Program-made: the position numbers and the translations under genes
Notes under the pieces: model-generated
Told to the model about the DNA's origin: nothing
The model's database searches: none
The model's input: the letters and a program-made list of their open reading frames with translations, nothing else
Shown: in pieces, positions 1 to 12,000 of the stretch
Position numbering within the stretch: position 1 is the first letter of the stretch
Layout of the letters: each line of letters begins with the position of its first letter
Assembly: GCF_032362555.1 (NCBI RefSeq)
Contig: NC_083525.1
Location: 6,371,501-6,435,500 of the forward strand
Length of the DNA: 64,000 nucleotides
Reading direction: 5' to 3'
Origin: Amyelois transitella
Taxonomy: Eukaryota > Arthropoda > Insecta > Lepidoptera > Pyralidae

Positions 1-1296
1 TACCAAATACGTAATAGGTACTTACTCGTAAAAAGGTATCTACGGAATAAAAGTTAATTTAATATTCGGAACACGATCATATCTTGTACAACTGCATGCC
101 TCTTGTCAGTCGACCAAATTTGAAATTTTAGTATGTAAGCTAAGCTAATATTACTACAGAAACAACAAAAATATAAACCCTGACTTAACCTAAGATATAC
201 CCCGGGAGGAGGTGGATGTTTGTTGAAATTAATTAACAAAGTACTTCTTATAACGGGGCCGTGTGGTACTCTCTAATAAAGTAGGACCACACCTTCCATC
301 CTTTCATCTCTTTTCCATGAATGTGGTTAATGGCGATTAAGAAAATAGTAACACATTCATCAGGTCCAAGATTCTTTGCTGGTATGGTTCTCACGGCAGC
401 GGAGTCCCAGGGCACATACCTACAGTTGACAGTAAATATTAAAAGATCCGTACCTACTTATGTTATATAGAACAGAACCGTTAAAGATCGGCTAAATTAT
501 CCGAAATAGGTATGGAAAATACGTCTTAACAAATGTTGTTCAACCTGATGAGCATTTTCTTTTGGCAAAAGCAACTCCTGTATCATGTGATGAGTAAGTC
601 AAAGGTACCAGCATTTTTGTAATATGTACGGAAATTAAGTCTTAGCAAAAGTTGTTCTACCTGATGATATATCGGCCCATAAATTTTTGAGTTTATTCGT
701 TACGGATTATTAATGGGAAGAAAAGAGAAGCATTAGGGAATCAACGTATTTATATTCCACTCTGATATAACCGGTACATACGGATAAATAATTATATTAA
801 TTCTTTGTAAACTTGTTTCTTACGTTGACATAAAGGTTTATTCCACTTTGTATCATATTGAATCATTACAACAAACAAGACACACGGCAATTAATGAAGT
901 TATTCGCCCTACGTTAATTGGAAAATCTCACATACTCGCTTCGTTCATTCTGATACCAACAAAATAGTACGTAGCGGGACCTGTGACAGCGAGGGAGGGG
1001 TTCTTCGGTTATAATATCTATTTCTTTCTTCATCTCCCTCCATGAAAGCGTCTTTCGCTTCATTCATCTCCCTCCATGGAAGTTCAAATTGGTTTGTTTC
1101 GGACCATAAGCGGACACTTTTTCAGGAATTGTGGGTCTAGTTACTTTTAGGGCGTCGTAAGTACCTTCAATAAGCATCGGTGGTCGAATCGAGATAAGAA
1201 GCGATTAAAATGCGTGCGCATAAAGGTAACGAATCCCACCTCGGCCATTTCCCAGTGACGATTTTCGAATTTATGTGGGTGCATTAGTTTGAATAC

Positions 1297-1516
1297 TAAC
1301 CGATGCTCTTACGGTGAGGGAAAACATCGTGAGGAAACCTACAACCTGCTCAGGCAACTGGTTAGGTTTGCCTGCGAAGGTTGCGGAGGTCAGATGGGAG
1401 TCGCTTCTTGTAAAAATCTGACTAACCCAATCCAGGATCAATGGTCAAAGGCTTATCCTGGGCACCTCTCTAGAGTGATGAAGATGCAACCGTGACTAAA
1501 GCCAGGAGGAAGTAGT
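1297..1516 (+). repeat. Interspersed repeat, family D
   Basis: A recurring non-coding repeat recognised by a block near its start (CGATGCTCTTACGGTGAGGG) and a later block (TTGCGGAGGTCAGATGGGAG). Related copies lie near 4557, 5091, 15908, 32345, 51710 and 60345 on the same strand and near 39925 reversed. A short ORF across it (1289-1495) is carried by the repeat and is not a gene. No tRNA-like promoter boxes were seen, so its class is unknown. Confidence 0.6.
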
Positions 1517-1693
1517 ATAGTACCTTCATTGAGTTTCTATCCCATAACACAAGTCTGGCTATTTTTGAGGCTACCTCAATTTTACTAGTTTATAATTTTA
1601 CTAGATAAGTAGGTACGTAAAATTGACTGTGGCTGGGTCGAACACAGAGTACTTGGGGGAATATAAGTTCCAGTTTTATGTGTACTTACGAGA

Positions 1694-1730
1694 TATAATC
1701 TACCAACGCCTTAGTACGAGTTCGTCAGTA
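1694..1730 (+). promoter_or_regulatory. Putative core promoter of first AKR gene
   Basis: A TATA-like element (TATAAT, 1694-1699) is followed about 30 bases later by an arthropod initiator-like TCAGTA (1725-1730), and the proposed ATG is at 1756. Spacing fits an insect TATA plus Inr promoter and gives a 5' leader of about 30 nt. This is inferred from motif spacing only. Confidence 0.4.
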
Positions 1731-1755
1731 CATTGACATTATTTGTTTGAGTAAC

Positions 1756-4700
1756 ATGCGTGTCCTTATATTAATATGTGGAATTGGTGTAAGTTGTTAA
1801 TTTACATTATTCTCTCTTTTATCATTTCCTATCAAACGTAATTTTTTTTTTGACTTGTAACCTCTTCTAAACGAATGCGTTATCTTGCTGAAAAATCCCG
1901 ATCTACTCAACAAATTTCAATCTTGAAATTTATCTTGGGACTAGGATATATGATAATTTCATCCTGGTAAAAACTATACGAATCCGTGGTGTGGAATTTT
2001 CAAAAAAACTTGTATTTGTTGGTGATGCTAAAACGCGGGCGAAGCCGCGGGTATAAGCTATATTAAAATCAGTCATTGGCGCCATATTTCCCGAAATTCC
2101 AAGAGGCGGATCACGATCATGGTTACACACCTTATTTTTTTTTTGATTCAGATGGCGTTGGCCGCAAAGGCGCCTCTAAAGGTGCTAAACGACGGCAATA
2201 AAATGCCTATCGTGGCTTTGGGAACGGGCCGTGGAACCGCGCAAAATGTAAATATTTTTGCTATTTTTATACTGTCACGAAATAAATCTGCAGAGGTGTT
2301 GATTATGTATGTACATTAAACATACTACATGAACATGGTCTATTTAAGACTTGATTCTTTCCGAAAGCGATAAAGACGACTTCTAGTAAGAAGAAGATTA
2401 CTAGTATGTATTACACAAAATGAATAAAAAAAGGGCATGTTACAAGGAACAGTGAATCCAAAAATGTTATTGATATTAGCGTTATGAGATAGTAAACTCA
2501 CTTTAATAATAAGTAGATGTAAAAACTACCTTTTAGTAATAAATAATAGCTTGCATGAAGATACATACATACATATGGTCACGTCTATATCCCTTGTGGG
2601 GTAGACAGGGCCAACAGTCTTGAAAAGACTGATTGTATGAAGATTGATTGCTATATTGTCTTTATATATTACAGAAGCCTGTGGAGGAAGTACGGGACGC
2701 AGTTTTCTGGGCCATAGAGGCCGGCTATCGTCATATAGATACCGCTGTGCTGTACAACGATGAGGTGCAAGTAGGTCAGGGTGTGGCCGAAGCCATCAAA
2801 AAGGGAATAGTTACCAGGGAACAGATGTTTATAACGACAAAGGTAGCTGGATATTATCTTATTATTATAAATTACAATGACATCTTTAGCCGTGTGGTTC
2901 CCGGAACCAATACAAAAAAGAATAGGACCACTCCATTTCTTTCCCATGGATGTTGTAAAAGCCGACTAAGGCTTATAAACTTGAGATTCTTCTTTTAGGC
3001 GATGGGCTAGCAACCTGTCACTATTTGAATCTCAATCCTATCTTAAAGCCAAATAGCTGAACGTGCCCTATCAGTCTTTCTTTACAAGACTGTAGGCTCT
3101 GTCTACCCCGCAAGGGATATAGACGTGATTATATGTATGTATGTATGTACATTTTAGCCCTATCGCTCAGCTATCGCTTAATGATGGAATCGAAATTCAA
3201 ATTGGTTTAGTGAATTCCCATAAATACCCCTTTATGATAATTTTCGTAGCAATAGAATGCTAAAACTTTGAAACTATGAACTTATTTATTAAAAACTTAA
3301 AATTACTTTTGACCGATAAATGCTACTATACACTGGACGAGTTTTTAAACGATAGAAATATTGACATTTAAATTATTTTTCATTATTATATACATACATA
3401 TACTTTTATCAATTAAATACATAAATAAATTATATTCATTTTGAATTAGGTACTTTTTAATGTTCTCTCCAAATATAATACGACACTTTTTTATTGTTAT
3501 ATAAATTCAACACATTAGTCGACATAAACCTGCCCGCCGTTCCATATTATTTTATAATTGCGATGCCCAACAGGGTTTATATTGTACCTATTTATAAGCA
3601 GAATTGTAATTTAACTGATGTACTTTATGATATGCAATAAAGAATTTGAAATTGAAATTGAAAAAAAATAAATAAATATATAAAACCACGCAACATAAGA
3701 TTAATAATTAAAACCACGCTATATCGTGCTCCATAGATATTTCTTGCTTTTGATCATACCGCCGCCGCCCGTAGTGCTGCGCGCCGCGCTCTTTTGTAAT
3801 AAACTTTTACAGCATGTTTGGATAATTAAACCGAGTTCCACAAAAGCAATAAATAGCAAATAGAGATATTTTTCACTTTTCCAACAAATTTGTAGTTCAA
3901 GAATTTTACTTTGCATTAGAGGTTTTTTTTTTCTATATAATTTTCACTATCATCGTCCTAACTGGCTGTAAAAATTTCCTTTACGAATGAAAATTCAACC
4001 TGTAGCGCGGGAAGTCTAAGCTTTGCCCGTGGCATAGTTCAATGAGAATCATCCTTTTTTGATATCTTATAAATTCGTCCGATTTTAATTCTTTTAGTTG
4101 CCGAACGACAGACACCCTCGTGATCAAGTTGTCACCACTCTGAAGGAATCTCTGGGAAGACTGGGAATGGACTATGTCGATCTGTTCTTAATCCACTTTC
4201 CTCTATCCACCAAGGTAAATATATAAACTGTTAAAAAATTGATCAGCTAAACAGAGTTGGGTGTGTTAAATGACAAATTAAAATTTCAGAGCGATGGATC
4301 TTCAGATAACATAGACTACCTAGACACCTGGAAAGGCATGGAGGACGCAAAGGAACTAGGACTCGCCAAGTCAATAGGAATCTCTAATTTTGGCGAAGCC
4401 CAAGTCGACAGGCTTCTCGCTAATTGTAAAATTAAGCCTGCTGTCAATCAGATTGAGGTATATTTTTTTTATTAATCTTTCCATTAAACCTTTCTCTTTT
4501 ATAAAGTTTACAATTGGAATTTAGATTTAGTATCTCTTATTATCATTAACACGATTGCTAACCGATGCCCTTACAGTCAGTTAACATTGAAACACGGTCT
4601 GAAAACATTGTGTAATGGCATTCTTTGCGTTAAGTTCTCCTGCAAAGTTTGCGGGAGTCACCCAATGCACATGCTTAAGAAGTGAGGATGTCGGGACAAA

Positions 4701-5691
4701 CGTTAGGAGAAGGAAGAAACTTTTCCTAAACACCTTAAACTTACTTTGGGACTAGCTAAATCCGTGTAATTCATGCTCTTTAAATAAAACTATGTGAAAA
4801 CGTTAAAAACGGATTGAATTTGAGAGTTTCGCTTATATACATAGGTAAATCCCACTATGACATCTGAGCCTTTGGTAGCCCACTGCCAGAGCCTTGGGAT
4901 CGCTGTGATGGCGTACAGTCCATTCGGATTCCTGGTGACCCGGACTCGCCACAACTCCACTGGCCCACCACCGAGAATCGATGACTCCACCTTGAACAAG
5001 ATAGCTCAAAAGTATGGGAAAACGACGAGCCAAGTCGTCTTAAGATATTTGGTGAGTACATAAAGGCTAAAATAACAAAAAAAAAATTTAAAACCGAATC
5101 ACGGTAAGGGAAAATATCGGAAGGAAACATACACATTCAGACAACTGAACGTTTCACCATGGTCTTATATAGGGATCTTGTCTGAGATACCTCTGAAAAG
5201 GTTGCGGAGGTCAGGCCCGAGTCGCTGTTTGTGTCCACAAAAACCTGACTGACTGATTTGAAAATCCCGCTTATAACCGTTTCCGTGGGAATATCTCCCT
5301 TGGTGCGTTCCTCGTGCTATGCTTTGATATCAGTCAGTTTGCTCTATTATAAGGACCGTATACTTTGATACTATTAGTATCTTATCGACTATAACCGTAG
5401 TGTTCACATTTTCTTAAAAAATGAAAGCTTCAGTCCATAAATATGTATTTAGTTCTTGCCTCTTTGAGTCTTGATTTACTCAAGTGTACCTATTTCCTCA
5501 CATTTAGTTTATCAACCGATTTACAGAAGATATATATTTTTTTCTAGATTGACCGAGACCTCATTCCCGTGCCGAAGTCCACAAACAAGGACCGCATCGC
5601 TCAGAACATAGACTTGTTCGACTTCAAACTCACAGCCGATGAAGTGAACTCAATCAGCCGCTTCAATAGAAACGTCAGCGTGTTTGACTAA
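1756..5691 (+). CDS. Aldo-keto reductase 1, probably secreted (3-dehydroecdysone 3-reductase-like)
   Basis: NADPH-dependent aldo-keto reductase of the (beta/alpha)8 barrel family. Coding exons: 1756-1788, 2152-2247, 2675-2842, 4098-4214, 4290-4457, 4845-5051 and 5548-5691, all phase 0, with GT-AG borders, giving 310 residues. Exon 1 encodes [11 protein letters not shown]; joined to exon 2 this makes a signal peptide with an ALA-type cleavage site. An alternative start at 2119 would read through the acceptor and is less likely. The tetrad is D65, Y70, K99 and H132; the spacings 5, 29 and 33 equal those of human aldose reductase. The NADPH motif [11 protein letters not shown] is in the last exon. 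The protein stops about 16 residues early, without the usual DHPxYPF tail. Substrate is unproven: a secreted moth 3-dehydroecdysone 3-reductase is known from this superfamily, but other carbonyl substrates are possible. Tandem paralogue of the next gene. Confidence 0.88.
2560..2640 (-). repeat. Family A SINE-like repeat, 3' fragment
   Basis: Reverse-oriented tail of family A: ATGT-type tail, then the CGTCTATATCCCTTG and GGGTAGACAG blocks and the AGTCTTGAAAAGACT inverted repeat. It sits in the third AKR1 intron region, just before the exon at 2675. Confidence 0.65.
2889..3150 (+). repeat. Family A SINE-like repeat, near full length
   Basis: About 260 bp running from GCCGTGTGGTTCCCGG through AATAGGACCACTCC, a TTCCCATGGATG block, GCGATGGGCTAGCAACC, AAATAGCTGAACGTG, CTCTGTCTACCCCGCAAGG and ATATAGACGTGATTA to an (ATGT)n tail. 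Lies in the AKR1 intron after the exon ending at 2842. Family A is the commonest repeat in the window. It lacks clear tRNA A and B boxes, so it may be a LINE-mobilised SINE of other origin or a LINE 3' end. Confidence 0.75.
4557..4720 (+). repeat. Family D repeat, degenerate
   Basis: Diverged copy in AKR1 intron 4458-4844. Keeps the CCGATGCCCTTACAG start and a CTCCTGCAAAGTTTGCGGG block. Confidence 0.4.
5091..5260 (+). repeat. Family D repeat
   Basis: Copy in AKR1 intron 5052-5547, with the CGGTAAGGGAAAATATCG start and GGTTGCGGAGGTCAGG block. It overlaps only intronic sequence. Confidence 0.5.
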
Positions 5692-5757
5692 AAAGCTGCA
5701 GCTTTTTTCTTTTGGGACGTTCACCAAAGCGCGTCCAGAAGCTTCTACGCATAATTG

Positions 5758-5767
5758 AATAAATAAA
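5758..5767 (+). other. Polyadenylation signals of AKR1
   Basis: Two overlapping AATAAA hexamers lie about 70 nt after the AKR1 stop codon, a normal distance for a short insect 3' UTR. Confidence 0.6.
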
Positions 5768-6057
5768 AGTCATAAACAAGGTTCATTTTCATTTCAATAG
5801 CCGTGTGGTGTCCGGAAAAGAAGAATAAATAAAACGAAAACATAATAGAATAAGTAAATACAAACATTCATATAGATACAGAGTTGGTCCTATATAGATG
5901 TCATATCGTAGTTATCGTTGTAGATACTGAGATATCACAATTGTCTTACAAGCTCTTCAATGTGAGTCGTCTTAAAAATAGTGACGCTATTAACGACCAG
6001 CTTTTCAAGTTTTACAAGTCTAATGATCAGTTTGAATCAGGCATCGGTTGAGTGAAG

Positions 6058-9000
6058 ATGATGTCTCGTTTTACATTCACTTTATGCCTATTCGCGGCTT
6101 TTGATGTAAGTGTAACTTTTTACATACATATATTTAGTACTAAATCTCGTGTGGTAGACAGAGTATGGATCACTGGTGTAATTAAGATTCAAATAGTGCC
6201 AGTTTCCCGTTTTCCTCATCACCTACAAGAAGAATATTCAGATGTCTTGACTGGGCCAGCTAAAAATATTATTTGCCATTCCCTTACGGGGTAGACAAAC
6301 AAGGCTTGGCTAAGTATAGAGAAGTGAGCTGAGGGTGAGCTGTTGGAGGGAGCCAATGCGAGATCAGTGCACTCTCCCTTTTGAATAATACTTACTCGTA
6401 ATAATTGGAAGGTGGTATTGAGGAGCATCGGTAGTGGAATCGGTATGGTGCACTGGCCTAAAAAATTTCAGGTGCACCTAATAAGCATTTTCAAAAATAT
6501 TAAAAATTCAAAATTTTTATTCATTACTATAGGATACCTACTATATATCGCTTAATAATTGTCAAAACGTATGGTTTAACAACATTGGTTGACGTCAAAT
6601 AAATTACTTAAAAACTAAGTTTACTGTCGCTTCCAAGGCGTCAGTGCAGAAGAAGCGGTAACAAACTGCACTGCAGCATTTTTTTCAACAACGTCAACTT
6701 CACAATATTAAACTTAGAATATTTTTATTGATTGTTCAATATCTATGCGAGAAAAGAAACAGCAGATGGTACATATTATTTTCTTTCTCCTCTACCGGAA
6801 CATGGCGGCAGCTGGCACTGGCAGAATGTGTGAAAAAATGAGTCTGGTAATTTCCTGTATGTTGCCTCTTTACCAAAATTCCGGAACCATGCCACATCTG
6901 AGATTATTAACAAGTCCGTATAACTCGTTTAATCATGTTTCATTATTTACATTTTGACATTTATTTATTGGAATAAATTAGTAGTTCATAAAAATGAATG
7001 TTAGGTACTAATCGAAAATTCAATAGGCTATTTGACTGTATTAAAAATATACATTTCTTTTATGTCATCAGTCTTGATATTATTTTTTTGGAGCGATTTG
7101 TAATAACGCAAGATAAAAATATTGCATTATTTAAACAAAATCCGTCTCAGAAAATTAGGTTTTTATATGCAGCTGTCACGTGACTAAAAACGAACGTGAT
7201 TGGCTATTTCTATTATGACGTCAATTATCCATAAACAGACTGTGAATCGTACCGTTCTTTAGTGTTCGCTATTATTTTTCAAGATTTTATAAGTGTTTGA
7301 TCGCTCAGGATTACTCAGATAACATAGGTATTTAATAATGGAAACCAATTCCGCGAAAGCTGACAGTCGAAACCTACAAAAAGTGGACGCAATACTTAAT
7401 GGTTGGAAGAAGAAATCTGGATTGTCTTCTTCAGCCAATCCAGATTTCTATGCTGCCGAACTGAGGAATGTGAAAACATCAATGTAAGTATATCTTGGTA
7501 ACCACTGATCTTAGATCATGATCGGAAACCACTTCTTGCGAATATTCAAGATATATTCATAGAAAAAAACAGTTTCGTAGGAGATTTAATTGTTGTATTA
7601 GTGCATTGAGGCACTGCATAACATTTATAGGAACTCATTTTAATAATTTTCACACTTATGACGTGGCACAAGTTAAATAAAACAAGAGAAAATCAAAACT
7701 TTTTGAAACACCAACAAGCTTTGTATGATATTTACACGAAATTTACGTCACTGCATGCCATGGCCGCCATATTGCTAAAAGTCGCGTTTTGGCGGCATAT
7801 TTGAATATTTCATTTTCTTTTTCGATTTTTTAATAAAATAGCTGTAATAAAGGCAGAAAAGTATTTTTGTAGGGCTCCTTATAAACAAATAAATACCCTA
7901 AGATAGTTTTTAGAACTTTGTCAAATAGCCTATTGCAAATGTGCATAAAAACATTTTTATTATATAGTTGGAATTTATATCCTGTGGGAATATACATATA
8001 ATAGTTGGGATACTATCTCACCACCGCAACAGCGCACCCTTTCTTGACTCCCTACAAAATCTCTTTAGTGTTCTTTTAGTTGTTATAGTTATTTAAGTTG
8101 TAATTTAAATATATTCTAAGGCTGCTGATGCGTAGCCATGTGCCATCGTCAATACTGACCCACCACCATCCACGGCGTTCCCAACTTCCTGATTATCGTC
8201 TCCCAATCACGAGAGGAAGGCGCTGCTCTCGCGTTTGCTCTCTAAAAGCTTATTTTGCCACCCTACAAAATCTCTTTAGTGTCCTTTTACCTAGTAATAA
8301 GTATTTTTTGGATAAAATACAAATGTATGCATAATGTTTGTATATCTAGGATCAAAGTTTACATCAGATGGCAAGTATGATAGTGATATTGAAAGGAGAG
8401 TGAACGCGGGGAACATGGTGAATGGAGCTTTGCATGCCTTTATGAGCAGTCAGAAACTATCCAAAAAGGCTCGACTGGCTGTGCACAGGGGCGTGTTGGT
8501 CCCGACATTAATGTATGGGAGTGAAAGTTGGGTATGGCAAAAGAAGCATGAAAGCAGAATAAATGCAGTGGAAATGAGAGCGTTAAGGAGTATGATGGGT
8601 GTGAAATTGAGTGACAGGATAAGGAATAGCGTGATAAGGGAATGTTGTGATGTGAAAGAAGATGTAGTTACAGGAATAGAAAAGGGTATGTTAAGATGGT
8701 TCGGTCATGTGGAGAGGATGAATGAAAGCAGGTTGACTAAGCAGATATACAAGGAGAGTGTGGAGGGAAAGGTCGGAGTGGGAAGACCTAGACGAACGTA
8801 TCTTGATCAAATTAAGGACGTCCTGGTAAAGGGTCAGGTCAAAAGTACCCGAAACCGCCGAGCTTGTATGAAGAGAGTTATGAATGTGGACGAAGCGAAA
8901 GAAGTATGCAGAGATCGTGGCAAGTGGAAAGAGGTAGTCTCTGCCTACCCCTCCGGGAAAGAGGCGTGATTTTATGTATGTATGTATGTATATATGCATA

Positions 9001-12000
9001 CCTACATCATACGTTAATCAAGTTAGGTATTCTTATTTTGAATCGTATATAATAAAGCCGTTCTTCCTTATTATTATTTCATGGCCTTAAGATGAGACAA
9101 AGTGGATCCAATTAATTCCAATGCAATTATTTTATAAACTGATCACAATCTTCGGTTTCTTATAACGAAATTGAAAAACGTTGGCAATCTTATATACACT
9201 GGAGTCTCTGTATGTACATTCAATAACGTTATAAGCATAAATGGTATATACTTATTTATTTCTGCACTACCTACATATAGGTACAAAATATTTACAAAAT
9301 GTCGTAGTAGTTACTGATTTCTTAAGTTTTGACACTGAATACTAATTTATGTAGTTGACAAATCACAAGATAAATACAAAGTAGTCTATGTTATTTCTGA
9401 AGCTAATTAAAATATCATAAAATCAATTCAAAAGCTCTTAAATTTATTCGTTAGGTATACATACATAGAAAAATATAAATGTGATCTGTATAAGAAAAGA
9501 TGAGCACGATGTTGAGTATATCGTTTATTACAATGAAGGATGTATGTACAAAATTATAATTGCACAGTAATTATGTCGTTTTATTATGATCAATGTTTAT
9601 TTCTTAAGGTGTTACATTATCCACACTTGCGTTCGTCATGTCGTGTGTCTAACTTCACTTCGATGAAACTTGTTTCGGTACTTGTTTAAAAAAATGTAGT
9701 ATGTCTTTTCCGCACAGATTATATAAGTCGATACATATATCGCCATCGCCTAAAACAAGATCCCTTAGTAATTTAATATATGTAAATATTAAATATACCT
9801 ATACTTATTCTTCCAGGCAGTAAAAGCGGGGGAGGCTCCGAAGATCCGACTGAACGATGGCAACATGATTCCTATACTTGCTTTAGGAACATATGGTTCA
9901 GTAAGAAAAAATAAATTCCCTTAATTTTCTGAATTTCAGATGTTTTCAGCCTTTGTGGCGGAGTAGTAGGTATAAAGAGAGTCAAGTTTTTATTGTGGAC
10001 AAATTAGGTATACTAAAGCATGAAATTTTGTGAGACATAACCAAGAGTCTACAGTCTCCCCACCATGCTGCGGTCTTTTGTCATGAATCATCATCTAAAG
10101 AGATATCAGCGCATTAATAGCACCAACCACATAAAGTGCCGTGTGGTTACCGGCACCAATACAAAGTGCCGCGTGGTTCCCGGCATCAAAACAAAGTGCC
10201 GTGTAGTTCCCGGCACCAATACAAAAAAGAATAGGACCACTCCATCTCTTTCCCATGGATGTCCTAAAAGGCGACTAAGGGATAGGCTTACAAACTTGGG
10301 ATTCTTTTCTAGGCGATGGGCTAGCAACCTGTCACTATTTGAATCTTAATTCTATCATTAAGCCAAATAGCTGAACGTGGCCATTTAGTCTTTTCAAGAC
10401 TGTTGGCTCTGTCTACCCCGCAAGGGATATATACGTGACCATAATATGTATGTATGTATGTACCACATAGAGATATAGGAGGAAGCTACACTAGCAACAC
10501 GCACGTGCTTGTCGCCCCGCCGACCAAATGTGTAGAACACTAACAGCATGTTGTCAGATCACCGTTTTGCAATGTTGGGGCGATCGATGTCGCTAAGTAG
10601 GTCTTGTATGTTTATATTAAGTTAGATTAGTATCTAACTATACTCTAGAGTATCGCTGATTTATGTACTTACATAATAATCACGTCTTTATGCTTTACGA
10701 AATCTCGCAAAGACTGAAAGGCCACTATTGTGTTTGCGATAGCGATAGGTAACTAGCTCATCGCCCAAAGTTGAATTCCAATCGTTGATTCAGAATACCA
10801 AAACATAAATCTCGAACTCACTTTGAAGCTAGCTTAAACTGTGTAATATCAAATGACTTTAGGACGAGGATCGAGCCAAAATGCGCCAAACCGTAAACGA
10901 TGCGGTTGAAGTTGGCTACAGGCATATTGACACGGCAGCTCTGTACAACAACGAGGTGGAGATCGGCCAGGGAATTGCTGACGTCATCGGGAAAGGACTT
11001 GTGAGAAGAGAAGACTTATTTATAACCACTAAGGTGAATATTTAATAGATAAAACCTGTATTGAAAAGCCTCGATCCCTGAATACTTCTAAATATCGCTT
11101 CATCCATATTAATTACATGACGTCTTTTTAAATTTCAGCTATGGAACGACAAACATGCTTGTGAACAAGTGGTGCCGGCTCTGAACGAGTCCCTGAGCAG
11201 GCTAGGCTTGGATTATGTCGATCTCTACCTCATCCACACCCCAGGGTCACAGAAGGTATTTGGTATTTCTCTAGCAGTCCTGTTAAAATGACAAACATTT
11301 TACGATGTATCTTTGGAGGTAAATTTTGAGAGCACCATCACTTATTCATCATCATATTTTTAGTAACGTACATACTAATACGGAATTAAGGACTTTGTTT
11401 AATTAACATACAATTACTTATTCCGATTTGTCATATTAAAAGACAAAACACAGAGTTATTAATATCACAAAGATACGCAGGCCACGTTCAGCTAAGGCGT
11501 AGTGAAGGAATAGAATAGAAATTCAGATACATAAGTAGTGACAAGTTTGCCAAAAAAACCAATACAGCTTTTAAATCTGCGTAAAAAGCGTTATTTCTTC
11601 TCGACCCTTTCAATTCTTACAGGCTGATGGGTCGTTCGATTACATAGACTACTTAGAAACCTGGCTTGGCATGCAAGAAGCGAAGAAACTGGGTTTGGCG
11701 CGATCCATCGGGGTGTCGAATTTCAACAGCCAACAAATCAAGAGAATTATAGACAACTGCGAAATTGTGCCTGCTGTTAACGAAATTGAGGTAGATTTTA
11801 TATGTAAATTAACTGTTATGAAATGAATTTTCTTGAGACAGTGTTGCCAACTATCTTTGATGAAAACGTAAAGATCTTTATTTTTGTTGGCCTTATCTGT
11901 TTTTAGCCACAAAGCCTCGCAAAGTTGCTCATTGCGTACAGGCTGTACACAATGAGCACAAGAGACAAATATTTAATAATTTATTTATTACTCTCATTCA

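Noticed and set aside
1289..1495. 68-codon ORF with several cysteines, zinc-finger-like at first glance
   Set aside because: Coincides with a family D repeat; other copies do not keep the frame.
2119..2151. Alternative AKR1 start giving a hydrophobic N-terminus without the leader exon
   Set aside because: The stretch encodes residues only because it is the T-rich acceptor region; the leader exon at 1756 has a promoter-like context, a strong donor and matches the AKR2 gene structure.
10065..10349. 94-codon ORF
   Set aside because: Entirely made of family A repeat, with the peptide repetition due to the triplicated head.
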